Assembly (NCBI GenBank): GCA_014729735.1 | Contig: WJJN01000121.1 | Location: 1-8,395, forward strand | Length of the DNA: 8,395 bases | Reading direction: 5' to 3' | Origin: Candidatus Zhuqueibacterota bacterium | Lineage (GTDB): Bacteria; Zhuqueibacterota; Zhuqueibacteria; Thermofontimicrobiales; Thiofontviventaceae | Shown here: one piece after another, positions 1 through 7,182 of the stretch | How the letters are laid out: each line of letters opens with the position of its first letter | Numbering within the stretch: the first letter of the stretch is position 1 | The notes under the pieces: model-generated | What the model was told of the DNA's origin: nothing | Databases searched by the model: none | What the model saw: only the letters and a program-made list of their open reading frames with translations | Program-made: the position numbers and the translations under genes

Positions 1-308
1 AGCACCGAATTCGTGAAAGCCTCACCCCCATGCACGACCCTGTGTCCGCAGGCATGAATTTCCGAGAGAGATTCAATAGCACCTTTTTCAGAATCGATAA
101 GCATTTTTTTTATAACAGAAATGCCCTGTTCATGATCATCGATTTTTTCTTCGATTACCATTTTTTTCTCGCCGGCTTTCTGTTGTGCTGCCGAAGATTC
201 CGAACCAATGCGTTCTACAATTCCGTTTGCCAGCACCGTTGCCTCCGGCATTTCAAAAAGCTTGTATTTAATAGATGAACTGCCACAATTAAAAACAATT
301 ATTTTCAT
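1..308 (-). CDS. ackA: Acetate kinase, N-terminal part (cut by the left window edge)
   Basis: Acetate kinase transfers phosphate from acetyl phosphate to ADP, giving acetate and ATP in the cytoplasm. About 102 residues of a family usually near 400 are present; the rest lies beyond base 1. The start is the ATG at 308-306, giving MKIIVFNCGSSSIKYKLF, the classic N-terminal signature. Asn7, Ser10, Ser12 and Lys14 match the nucleotide and phosphate-binding residues of the family. The second signature, GHRVVHGG, lies at residues 88-95 and includes the active-site Arg90. An AGGCGG ribosome binding site (314-319) sits 5 bases upstream. The gene starts 18 bases after the pta stop, so pta and ackA should be cotranscribed and form the usual acetyl-CoA to acetate pathway. 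Residues about 34-55 are a variable, lysine- and glutamate-rich stretch typical of this region of the family. Identification is firm. Confidence 0.97.
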   Translation of the reverse strand, partial: MKIIVFNCGSSSIKYKLFEMPEATVLANGIVERIGSESSAAQQKAGEKKMVIEEKIDDHEQGISVIKKMLIDSEKGAIESLSEIHACGHRVVHGGEAFTNSV

Positions 309-326
309 AGTATCCGCCTGATTGAA

Positions 327-1328
327 TTATTTTTTTGATAAGTTTTGAGCCTGTACCACAGTAATCGCTGTAACTCCGATCAGATCATCCACTGAAGCTC
401 CGCGGGACATGTCATTCACCGGTTTGGCAAATCCTTGCAGAATCGGACCCAGCGCTGTGGCGTTTGCCATATATTGCACAATCTTATAGCCGATGTTTCC
501 AGCATCGAGATCCGGGAAAATAAGCACATTGGCGGTCCCGGCAACCGGGCTTTCGCCGACTTTCTTTTGAGCGATGCGAGGAATAATTGCAGCATCTGCC
601 TGAATTTCGCCTTCGATGTTGAAATCGGGGCGCTGTTCTCTGGCAATTCTCACCGCTTCCCGCACCTTATCCACATCGGTATGGCTTGCCGAGCCTTTTG
701 TGGAAAATGACAGAAAAGCGATTTTCGGCTCGATCCCTAGCAGTGCTTTTGCATTCAAGCCTGATGCGATCCCGATCTCTGCCAGTTGCTGAGAATCCGG
801 CTGGATATTCACAGCACAATCAGCGAATATAAATATTTTGTCCCTCTCGTCCTGAAATTTATCCAGCACCATCATGAAAAAACTGGACGGTGTCGAAATT
901 CCCTCGCTGAAGCCGATTGTCAACGACGCGACCTGAATAACCGATGCGGTGGCTGTTGCGACTCCTGCAACCATTCCATCCGCATCTCCTGCTTTTACCA
1001 TCATTCCGCCAAAGGAAAGCGGTTTTTTGACCAATTTTTTGGCAATGGTGGTCTTTATATTTCGAGATTGGACGTACAATTCGGCATATTTGTCCAGCAC
1101 CGCTTCATCGCTTAACGGTGAGATAATTTTGATTCCTTCCAGTGAAACTTTCTGAGCAGATGCAATTTCATTCACCTCTTCAGCATCGCCGATTAGCACG
1201 GGATTCGCAATGCCCTGTTCCTTGATTTTTGAAGCCGCAATGATGATTCGTTCGTCCCTGGATTCAGGAAAAACAATTTGTAGGGGATTTTTCCGAGCCT
1301 GCTCAATAAACACCTTTGTCAATTCCAT
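327..1328 (-). CDS. pta: Phosphate acetyltransferase (short, single-domain form)
   Basis: Pta converts acetyl-CoA and phosphate to acetyl phosphate and CoA; AckA, encoded next, then makes acetate and ATP. The 333-residue protein is the short form with only the catalytic PTA/PTB domain, lacking the N-terminal BioD-like and DRTGG regions of the long enterobacterial enzyme. Visible motifs are FPESRDER (20-27), DADGMVAG (115-122), FADCAVN (168-174), EGEIQAD (239-245) and FPDLDAGNIGYK (271-282). MSRGASVDD (307-315) carries Ser308, Arg309 and Asp315, which line up with the active-site Ser, Arg and Asp of characterised Pta enzymes. The ATG at 1328 has an AAGGAG site 9 bases upstream. An 84-base gap separates it from the GH130 gene, so it may have its own promoter, but no terminator is seen and read-through is possible. 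A phosphate butyryltransferase is the main alternative but is less likely given the adjacent ackA and these motifs. Confidence 0.96.
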   Translation of the reverse strand: MELTKVFIEQARKNPLQIVFPESRDERIIIAASKIKEQGIANPVLIGDAEEVNEIASAQKVSLEGIKIISPLSDEAVLDKYAELYVQSRNIKTTIAKKLVKKPLSFGGMMVKAGDADGMVAGVATATASVIQVASLTIGFSEGISTPSSFFMMVLDKFQDERDKIFIFADCAVNIQPDSQQLAEIGIASGLNAKALLGIEPKIAFLSFSTKGSASHTDVDKVREAVRIAREQRPDFNIEGEIQADAAIIPRIAQKKVGESPVAGTANVLIFPDLDAGNIGYKIVQYMANATALGPILQGFAKPVNDMSRGASVDDLIGVTAITVVQAQNLSKK

Positions 1329-1350
1329 CTGTGAATTCTCCTTTTTATTC

Positions 1351-1380
1351 AGTATGAGATTTTACCTTCATTGCAATCAA
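1351..1380 (-). promoter_or_regulatory. Candidate sigma70-type promoter for pta-ackA
   Basis: On the minus strand TTGATT (1380-1375) and CATACT (1356-1351) are separated by 18 bases, each matching four of six consensus positions. The position fits: it lies in the only sizeable gap between the GH130 gene and pta, just upstream of the AAGGAG ribosome binding site. The match is weak and the sequence is AT-rich, so it could be chance. Confidence 0.25.
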
Positions 1381-1412
1381 AATGGATAAAAATGTTTCAT
1401 ATCAAGAATTAT

Positions 1413-2393
1413 TCAAAAGACCGAACAGAAATTAATCAAGTCGTCAATATGAGTGATTGCCAATGCTTCAACAGTATCAGCGGCGCCATAATATATTTTC
1501 ACCTCCCCACTATCTTCCAGGATAAGCCCTCCGGGAAACACCACGTTTCCACGAAAACCATTTACCTCGTAGTCATATTTTTTTTCCGGCACCAATAATG
1601 GCTCTTTACTGTAACCGAGTATTTTTGACGGATCATGCAAATCAAGAAGCATCACACCAGCCATATACTGCTTATTCCAGTTTCCTTCCCATCCATTGAA
1701 AACACGGTCTATGTATCGATACACCGCATGAAAAATAAGCAACCAGCCCTTTGATGTTTTGACCGGCGGCGGTCCGGCACCAATACGGTTGTTTGCATAG
1801 GGAACTTCTGCAGTTGATAAAAACAGGCGGGAGTTACCCCAGTAATTCAAATCCGGTGAATCCGAAATCCAGATATCGAATCTCTCGTCTCCCCCCTTAT
1901 ACCAGGAAAATGGTCGCTCAAGCCGGAGATATTTGTCATTGAACTTTTGCGGAAATAAAACCATGTTTCGATTATCCGGGACAGATATGGAAAGCGTCTC
2001 AAATTGATCGAAATCGTCTGTGACAAGAATTGCTCCTCTAACACCGTGTAACGTAATGGCAGCGACAGTCACGAATACCTTTCCATCAATTACCGTCAGT
2101 CGCGGATCATTTACACAAATGATGTCGTCATCGTGTAAATCCAGACAGGGGTTCGGCTGAACGCGCCAATCGATGCCGTTGTCACTAAACGCGAGCCCCA
2201 GATTTGTACCTTCCAATTGAAGCCTGTCTTCATTCCCATAATCATTGCGAAACATCATTACATATTTACCGTTAAATTTTGTTACTCCGGCATTGAATAC
2301 CAGCGTTGAATGATATGGGATATCTTCAGCCGAAAGGATCGGGTTTCCTTCGTATCGTTCAATGATATTATCAGGTGTGGCAAACTCAATCAT
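1413..2393 (-). CDS. GH130-family glycoside phosphorylase/hydrolase (probably beta-mannoside-active)
   Basis: This 326-residue protein has the five-bladed beta-propeller sequence pattern of glycoside hydrolase family 130, whose characterised members mostly phosphorolyse beta-linked mannosides and release mannose 1-phosphate. NDPRLTVIDG at 95-104 holds Asp96, the expected catalytic acid. Further family motifs are MVLFPQKFNDKYLRLERP (144-161), GAGPPPVKT (205-213), WLLIFHAV (217-224), NVVFPGG (283-289) and YYGAADTVEALA (301-312). Lys212 and His222 fall in segments that contribute phosphate-binding residues in the phosphorylases, favouring a phosphorylase over the hydrolase branch, but I cannot align it to be sure. 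There is no signal peptide, so it should act in the cytoplasm on imported or internal oligosaccharides. Its ATG overlaps the rpe stop by 8 bases and has no clear ribosome binding site, so translation is probably coupled to rpe. Family is confident; substrate is unknown. Confidence 0.88.
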   Translation of the reverse strand: MIEFATPDNIIERYEGNPILSAEDIPYHSTLVFNAGVTKFNGKYVMMFRNDYGNEDRLQLEGTNLGLAFSDNGIDWRVQPNPCLDLHDDDIICVNDPRLTVIDGKVFVTVAAITLHGVRGAILVTDDFDQFETLSISVPDNRNMVLFPQKFNDKYLRLERPFSWYKGGDERFDIWISDSPDLNYWGNSRLFLSTAEVPYANNRIGAGPPPVKTSKGWLLIFHAVYRYIDRVFNGWEGNWNKQYMAGVMLLDLHDPSKILGYSKEPLLVPEKKYDYEVNGFRGNVVFPGGLILEDSGEVKIYYGAADTVEALAITHIDDLINFCSVF

Positions 2394-3036
2394 GATTTTT
2401 CAATAAGTGGATTGATTTTTTGATATCATCTGAACTGAATATAAATGATCCGGCGACCAGAACATTTGCCCCGGCTTCAACAACCAATGGCGCGGTTTTC
2501 ATATCGATGCCGCCATCGACTTCCAGATAAACATCCGGCTTAATTGTTTTAATCATTTTAAAAATGTATTTGATTTTTGATAATGAGGACTCGATAAATG
2601 CCTGTCCCCCAAATCCCGGATTCACGCTCATCACAAGAACCAGATCGACTTCCGGAATGACAGCCTCGATTGCTCTTGCGGATGTTCCGGGATTCAGAGT
2701 AATCCCGGCACTGATTCCGTGATCTTTGATCATTTTCAGCGTCCGGTGAATGTGCTTAATTGCTTCGATATGCACTGTTAATCGGTCAGCGCCGGCTTTC
2801 ACGAAAGCGGGGATTAATACATCAGGTTCATTTACCATGAGATGGACGTCTAAAGGCAGGGTCGTGAGACGATTCACCCATTCAACGATTTTCGGACCAA
2901 AGGTCAGATTGGGTACAAACTGTCCGTCCATGACGTCAACGTGAATCCAGTCGGCACCCGCCTGTTCTGCGATTTTTAACTGATGTTGCAATCGATTGAA
3001 ATCTGCCGATAAAATCGACGGTGCTACTTTAATCAT
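2386..3036 (-). CDS. rpe: Ribulose-phosphate 3-epimerase
   Basis: Rpe interconverts D-ribulose 5-phosphate and D-xylulose 5-phosphate in the pentose phosphate pathway. The 216-residue protein has normal length and the TIM-barrel family pattern. It shows VAPSILSADF (4-13), HVDVMDGQFVPN (32-43), DVHLMV (63-68), NPGFGGQAF (139-147) and EVDGGI (172-177). The four metal ligands are all present: His32, Asp34, His65 and Asp174; Asp34 and Asp174 are also the acid/base pair. The ATG overlaps the stop of the PASTA gene as TGATG, with a strong GGAGGA ribosome binding site (3046-3051) lying inside the end of that gene. The downstream GH130 gene overlaps its stop by 8 bases. rpe closing a def-fmt-rsmB cluster is a known arrangement in Firmicutes. 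Confidence 0.97.
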   Translation of the reverse strand: MIKVAPSILSADFNRLQHQLKIAEQAGADWIHVDVMDGQFVPNLTFGPKIVEWVNRLTTLPLDVHLMVNEPDVLIPAFVKAGADRLTVHIEAIKHIHRTLKMIKDHGISAGITLNPGTSARAIEAVIPEVDLVLVMSVNPGFGGQAFIESSLSKIKYIFKMIKTIKPDVYLEVDGGIDMKTAPLVVEAGANVLVAGSFIFSSDDIKKSIHLLKNHD

Positions 3037-3812
3037 CAGAATTCTTCCTCCATTCCGCTGCCAAGTGTGCTTACCAGTAAATTCAGTGTATCTCCTTGTG
3101 AAACCTCGGTGTTCGGTTCCAGTGATTGATCAATGATTGTTTCCGGCAGCAGATCGTCATTGACCTGGTAGCTAACGCTACCAAACGTCAAGCCGGATCG
3201 ACGAATGATTTTGCGCGCGTCTTTCAGGCTTCTGCCAATTACGTTCGGGACGATGAACTTATCCGGGAACTGCCCGAGACTGACAACCAAATCAATCGTT
3301 TTGCCGACTTTTACTTCCTCACCGATGGGAATCGACTGGTGGATTACAACTCCATTGGGAAAATGTTCCGAATGTTCGTAAGTGATGTAGCGAACTTCCA
3401 GTCCTAATTGTTCTATTTCAAAAACAGCGTTCTTTTCGGAGCTGCCAATGAGCCGCGGCATCTGTAATGTGGGCTCTCCTTTGCTGACAATCACGTAAAT
3501 ACGTCTCCCCTTTTTCACCTTTGAATAAGGGTGCGGATTTTGGGATATGACAATGCCACTCCGAAAACGGGCATCGAATTTTTTTGCCTGTTCAACAATT
3601 TCCAGATCGTTCTGTTGCAGCAGTGTTCTCGCGCCTTCATAAGTCATTTCAATGGTATTGGGCACCTCGATTTCCTGACCATGTCGTGTATAAGCAGGCA
3701 TTATAAAATCATTAACCAAAATATATGCGATCAGGATCGATAACAATGGGATTATTATATATTTAGATTTGTCCCAGTGAATCAGATCCCAAAAGCGAGT
3801 CGTAATATCCAT
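3036..3812 (-). CDS. Membrane-anchored protein with three PASTA domains and no kinase domain
   Basis: The 258-residue protein starts with a short cytoplasmic tail (1-17, with Lys15 and Lys17), then one membrane helix (about 18-36). Three tandem PASTA domains follow at roughly 47-111, 116-180 and 185-250, ending in an acidic tail (GSGMEEEF). Each PASTA unit shows the family pattern of a VPN/MPR-like opening, a helix containing A-x-x-x-L-x-x-x-GL or a close variant, an I/V-I-x-Q-x-P centre and a V-x-V-S-x-G end. PASTA domains bind peptidoglycan fragments in kinases and penicillin-binding proteins, but there is no kinase or transpeptidase domain here. The predicted topology places PASTA outside the membrane. 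The gene lies 9 bases after rsmB; its AGGT ribosome binding site overlaps that stop (TGAGGTAAAATTATG). It occupies the position between rsmB and rpe that the PASTA kinase PrkC holds in Firmicutes. Domain content is confident; a role as a cell-wall sensor or scaffold is inference. Confidence 0.9.
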   Translation of the reverse strand: MDITTRFWDLIHWDKSKYIIIPLLSILIAYILVNDFIMPAYTRHGQEIEVPNTIEMTYEGARTLLQQNDLEIVEQAKKFDARFRSGIVISQNPHPYSKVKKGRRIYVIVSKGEPTLQMPRLIGSSEKNAVFEIEQLGLEVRYITYEHSEHFPNGVVIHQSIPIGEEVKVGKTIDLVVSLGQFPDKFIVPNVIGRSLKDARKIIRRSGLTFGSVSYQVNDDLLPETIIDQSLEPNTEVSQGDTLNLLVSTLGSGMEEEF

Positions 3813-3821
3813 AATTTTACC

Positions 3822-5150
3822 TCAACCTGTTTTTACCAATCTTGTAGCAAACGATCCATCCATGTGATGAATGTGCGGAAACGTATAAATATATTTGTTT
3901 TCAATTATTAATTCCTTATTGAATCGATTCATCGGAAAATCGATTTTGAATTCAGGATGATTCCTCAAAAACCTTGCAATCTGCTGTTCATTCTCTTCCG
4001 GTTCTGTGGTGCAGGTGCTGTAAATCAGATATCCGCCGTTTTTTAAAAGTTTGGATGCATTATCCAAAATTTTCCGTTGAATTGTCACCAGTTCTGCCAA
4101 TTGCCCTGGAGTGCGCTTCCAGCGGGCATCGCTCCGTTTTGAAAGCACTCCCAGCCCGGTGCACGGAGCATCGATCAAAATTTTGTCAGCTTTCGCTGTT
4201 GCAACGTGCGCCGCATTTGCATTCACCGGGAAAATGTTCTTATGTCCCAACCTTCGAGCTGCACTGCTGACGAGTTGAAGCCTGTTCAGATGTAAATCTA
4301 CTGCAATGATTTTACAACCATTGCCGGCTATTTCAGCCAGATGAGTGGCTTTGCCTCCCGGTGCGGAGCACAAATCCAGGATCAGTTCCCCTGGTTGTGG
4401 ATCGACGAGTCCGCCAACCAGCGCCGCGCTTTCGTCTTGAACTGAAAATAATCCCCTTTGGAATAAATCGAAGTCGTCCAAATTGGGTAATTTGTCGACA
4501 ATCAAACATTCGTTCACAAATTTGGTTGCCTTCGTCTTTATGCCTGCTCCCAGTAACAAACCCTGCAGCTCTGAAACAGATATTCTTAATCTGTTTACAC
4601 GTAATGTATGTTTGGGCGGATTATTATTTGATTTGAGCAGACTTTTTGTCTGCTCAAAACCGAACCGCTCAAGCCAGCGGCTCACCATCCATTCGGGATG
4701 TGAGTAGCGCACTGACAAAAATTTCACAGGATTTTTTGCAGCATCAGGGTATTCGATTTCATCCTGATGTTTGCTGATCGACCGCAGGATCGCATTTACT
4801 TTGCGCCCCCAGAATGCTCCCTTCAACTTTTTTGCCAATGATACAGCTTCAGATATTGCTGCGTAATCCGGGACTTTACTCAAAAAAATGATTTGATAGA
4901 GTGCTGTCCTCAAAATCGTTCTGATTTTTTGGGGACATTTTTCATAATCCCCGGAAAAATAGAGTAGAATAATCCAATCGAGACGCGACTGCCAACGTAT
5001 CGTTCCATTTACCAATTCCGTCACAAGATGCCGGTCCCGCTGCGGCATATTTCTACCCGATAACTCATTGGCAAGCACGATATCGGCATATGCACCGGTA
5101 TCTTCTATCCGATTCAGAATTTTAATCACCAGACGTCGCGCGTGCATCAT
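3822..5150 (-). CDS. rsmB: 16S rRNA (cytosine-967-C5)-methyltransferase RsmB
   Basis: RsmB methylates C967 of 16S rRNA using S-adenosylmethionine. The 442-residue protein has a NusB-like RNA-binding domain (about 1-130), a linker and N1 subdomain, and a Rossmann-fold methyltransferase domain (about 230-442). The SAM-binding motif DLCSAPGGK is at 259-267. The conserved cysteines of m5C methyltransferases are both present: Cys330 in DAPCTGLG and the nucleophile Cys380 in YSTCTTEPEENEQ. Length is normal for the family. It begins with two consecutive ATG codons; the first overlaps the thioredoxin stop as ATGA and the second as TGATG, so either start implies translational coupling. fmt-rsmB adjacency is common in bacteria, but here a thioredoxin-like gene is inserted between them. 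Other RsmB/NOL1/NSUN members are unlikely given the NusB-like N-terminus and the fmt-def context. Confidence 0.96.
   Translation of the reverse strand: MMHARRLVIKILNRIEDTGAYADIVLANELSGRNMPQRDRHLVTELVNGTIRWQSRLDWIILLYFSGDYEKCPQKIRTILRTALYQIIFLSKVPDYAAISEAVSLAKKLKGAFWGRKVNAILRSISKHQDEIEYPDAAKNPVKFLSVRYSHPEWMVSRWLERFGFEQTKSLLKSNNNPPKHTLRVNRLRISVSELQGLLLGAGIKTKATKFVNECLIVDKLPNLDDFDLFQRGLFSVQDESAALVGGLVDPQPGELILDLCSAPGGKATHLAEIAGNGCKIIAVDLHLNRLQLVSSAARRLGHKNIFPVNANAAHVATAKADKILIDAPCTGLGVLSKRSDARWKRTPGQLAELVTIQRKILDNASKLLKNGGYLIYSTCTTEPEENEQQIARFLRNHPEFKIDFPMNRFNKELIIENKYIYTFPHIHHMDGSFATRLVKTG
4632..4658 (-). repeat. Perfect 11-bp stem-loop inside rsmB
   Basis: TTTGAGCAGAC and its exact complement are separated by five bases (4643-4647), giving a perfect 11-bp hairpin inside coding sequence at RsmB residues 165-173 (FEQTKSLLK). 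No T-run follows on either strand, so it is not a usual intrinsic terminator. Confidence 0.7.
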
Positions 5151-5698
5151 TCTATTCTTTTGAATTGCTGTTCAAGTACCTTATCCAAACTATCAGCGAG
5201 ATCGGGATTATATCCTTTCGATTTCCAAATTAAATTTCCAGCTCTGTCGATTACGAATATGCCGGGCACTGATGTGACCTGATACTTCTTCGCAACCACC
5301 GCGTATTTATCAAGCAGCACAGGCAGTTTAAATCCTTTATCATTGAGATAGCGCTGCACTGTTTCTGCGGATTCACCCAAATTCAATAAAAATATTTTTA
5401 AATCCTGATCTTTATAATTTATGGCAAATTTTTCGAGAATCGGGATTTCTTTGAGGCAGGGTTGGCAATAGCTTGTGAAAAAACTGAGGATGACGACGTG
5501 CTGAATCTTATTCTTCCAGGGCTGCCGCAGATCGCCGCAATAATCACGCAGGAACACATCGTTACCGTTCAAATCGCGCAACACGAAGATTGGTGCCGAT
5601 CTGTTCAATTCTAATTGATTTTCAGAATCGGCTGCAATAATTTGATTGCACATCAAAGATAAAAAAATGAAGCACAATAAATGGCTTATTCGGCTCAT
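5147..5698 (-). CDS. Exported TlpA/ResA-like thioredoxin-fold protein
   Basis: From the ATG at 5698 the protein is 183 residues. It opens with a signal peptide (MSRISHLLCFIFLSLMC, then NQIIAA; likely cleavage after Ala23), so the mature protein should be periplasmic. The thioredoxin fold carries the redox motif CQPC at 78-81 within SFFTSYCQPCLKEIP, and the cis-proline before the active site is Pro145 in TSVPG. This is the layout of TlpA/ResA/peroxiredoxin-like (AhpC-TSA/Redoxin) thiol-disulfide proteins, which reduce disulfides or serve cytochrome c maturation; the partner is unknown. An extra cysteine, Cys54 (DYCGDL), precedes an insertion (RQPWKNK) before the CxxC strand. The frame stays open to a TTG at 5737, which overlaps the fmt stop by 8 bases. 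I prefer the ATG because it gives a clean signal peptide, but neither start has a strong ribosome binding site. The stop overlaps the rsmB start (ATGA). Confidence 0.88.
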   Translation of the reverse strand: MSRISHLLCFIFLSLMCNQIIAADSENQLELNRSAPIFVLRDLNGNDVFLRDYCGDLRQPWKNKIQHVVILSFFTSYCQPCLKEIPILEKFAINYKDQDLKIFLLNLGESAETVQRYLNDKGFKLPVLLDKYAVVAKKYQVTSVPGIFVIDRAGNLIWKSKGYNPDLADSLDKVLEQQFKRIE

Positions 5699-5729
5699 CT
5701 GATTTTCTAGACTTTTTAAATTGAAATAA

Positions 5730-6662
5730 TCATTCAAATTTTTCGCCCGGCTGCACCTGGTGTCCGCGCAGGAACTCGGCGCTCGTCATGCGGCGCTTGC
5801 ATTCGGGCTGTAATTCGGTAATCGATATAATTCCCTGACCTGTCGCCACGTGTAATTCGCCGGTTTTATCTGCTTTAACGATTGTGCCCGGCTCCACATT
5901 CTGTCCTATTTCCGAAGGTACGATGCGGGCACAGCAGATTTTCATTTCAGTATCATGGAACACACCGGTCGCTCGTGGATATGGCGATAGCCCGCGCACC
6001 AGATTATAGATCGATTCCGCATCTTTGTTCCAATCAATCCGGCACACTTCTTTGGTGATCTTTGGCGCCAGCGTAGGCTCACCTGCCTGTTTTCGCGGTT
6101 GAACCTTTTCCTGCTCTATCAAATCCAGCGTTTCCACTAATAATTTCGCTCCCTGCTGACAGAGGCGGTCATGCAATTCTCCGGCGGTCTCCTCAGGTCC
6201 AATTTCAGTTTCACGCATTAAAATAATTTCACCGCGATCTACTTTTTTTTCGATAAAGAACGTGGTTAATCCGGTTTTTTGTTCGCCGTTAATTATCGCC
6301 CAGTTGATGGGGGCAGCACCACGATATTTCGGCAGCAAAGAACCGTGCAGATTGATCGTGCCTCTTGGTGGTATCGTGAAAACTGCAACCGGCAAAATCC
6401 GGAATGCGACAACAACGAATATATCCGCTTCGAACTGCTTTAATTCAGAGATGAATTTTTCATCCTTGAGTTTCAGGGGAGTGAGTACCGGCAGTCCTTT
6501 TTCCAGTGCAAACTTCTTGATCGGCGTCGGTCTTACTTTCTGTCCCCTGCCGACCGGTTTATCTATACCGGTAACCACTGCAAGAACCCTGTGACTACTT
6601 TTCATCAATTCTTCAAGACTGGGAATGGCAAACTCCGGCGTTCCCATGAAAATTAATTTCAT
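5730..6662 (-). CDS. fmt: Methionyl-tRNA formyltransferase
   Basis: Fmt formylates the Met on initiator tRNA using 10-formyl-tetrahydrofolate. The 310-residue protein has normal length, with the N-terminal formyltransferase domain (1-about 203) and the C-terminal tRNA-binding domain (about 204-310). The catalytic triad positions are present: Asn104 and His106 in INLHGSLLPKYRGAAPIN and Asp142 in KKVDRGEI. MGTPEFAIPSLEEL (6-19) is the usual opening, and VVVAFRILP (83-91) with PINWAIINGE (118-127) resembles Bacteroidota-group enzymes. The ATG overlaps the def stop as ATGA, so translation is coupled to def. Its neighbour Def removes the formyl group that this enzyme installs. Confidence 0.97.
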   Translation of the reverse strand: MKLIFMGTPEFAIPSLEELMKSSHRVLAVVTGIDKPVGRGQKVRPTPIKKFALEKGLPVLTPLKLKDEKFISELKQFEADIFVVVAFRILPVAVFTIPPRGTINLHGSLLPKYRGAAPINWAIINGEQKTGLTTFFIEKKVDRGEIILMRETEIGPEETAGELHDRLCQQGAKLLVETLDLIEQEKVQPRKQAGEPTLAPKITKEVCRIDWNKDAESIYNLVRGLSPYPRATGVFHDTEMKICCARIVPSEIGQNVEPGTIVKADKTGELHVATGQGIISITELQPECKRRMTSAEFLRGHQVQPGEKFE

Positions 6663-7180
6663 ACCTCGACTCTCTCTGCCATTTCTTCTTCAGCAATCTG
6701 GCGCAGTTGTTTCTGCAGTAATTTCCGTTTCATTGCTCCAAGCCTGTCAACAAAAAAGATACCCTTTAAGTGGTCAAGCTCATGTTGAAAAACACGCGCT
6801 CTCACCCCTCCGAATTCTTCCTCGTGCATCTTACCATCGACATCCTGATATTTTACTTTGATAAAATCCGGACGTTTTACATCTTCTCTGATTTCGGGGA
6901 CGCTCAGACACCCTTCTTCAATAATCGATTCACCATTAGAGCTTAAAATTTCAGGATTGATAATCGCTTCCGGTTGTCCGCCCTCCTCGATCAGACTGTT
7001 ATCAATCACAAAAAACGCTTTGGAAATTGCAACCTGCGGAGCTGCAAGTCCAATACCTTCTCCCACCTGCATGGTTTCGATCATATCATCTATGGTTTGC
7101 CGAAGCTCCTCGTCAAATTCAGTGACGGGTTTTGCCTTCATTCGAAGAATCGGATTTCCATATTTGATAATTCTCATCAT
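6659..7180 (-). CDS. def: Peptide deformylase
   Basis: Def removes the formyl group from the N-terminal Met of nascent proteins as they leave the ribosome. The 173-residue protein carries all three family motifs: GIGLAAPQ (42-49), EGCLSVP (89-95) and HELDHL (133-138). The metal ligands are Cys91, His133 and His137, and the catalytic glutamate is Glu134. The C-terminal helix (about 149-173) is charged, as in type 1 enzymes that bind near the ribosome exit tunnel. Two ATG codons are adjacent (7180 and 7177); the start is 2 bases after the yajC stop. The best ribosome binding site is a modest AGGA inside the end of yajC. Def followed by fmt is a classical pair. Confidence 0.97.
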   Translation of the reverse strand: MMRIIKYGNPILRMKAKPVTEFDEELRQTIDDMIETMQVGEGIGLAAPQVAISKAFFVIDNSLIEEGGQPEAIINPEILSSNGESIIEEGCLSVPEIREDVKRPDFIKVKYQDVDGKMHEEEFGGVRARVFQHELDHLKGIFFVDRLGAMKRKLLQKQLRQIAEEEMAERVEV

Positions 7181-7182
7181 AT

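Noticed and set aside
30..278. Plus-strand ORF of 82 codons
   Set aside because: It lies antisense to ackA, has low-complexity Phe-rich content and no family resemblance; it is a shadow of the real gene.
4632..4658. Intrinsic terminator within rsmB
   Set aside because: No T-run follows the stem on either strand, and it lies inside an intact coding sequence.
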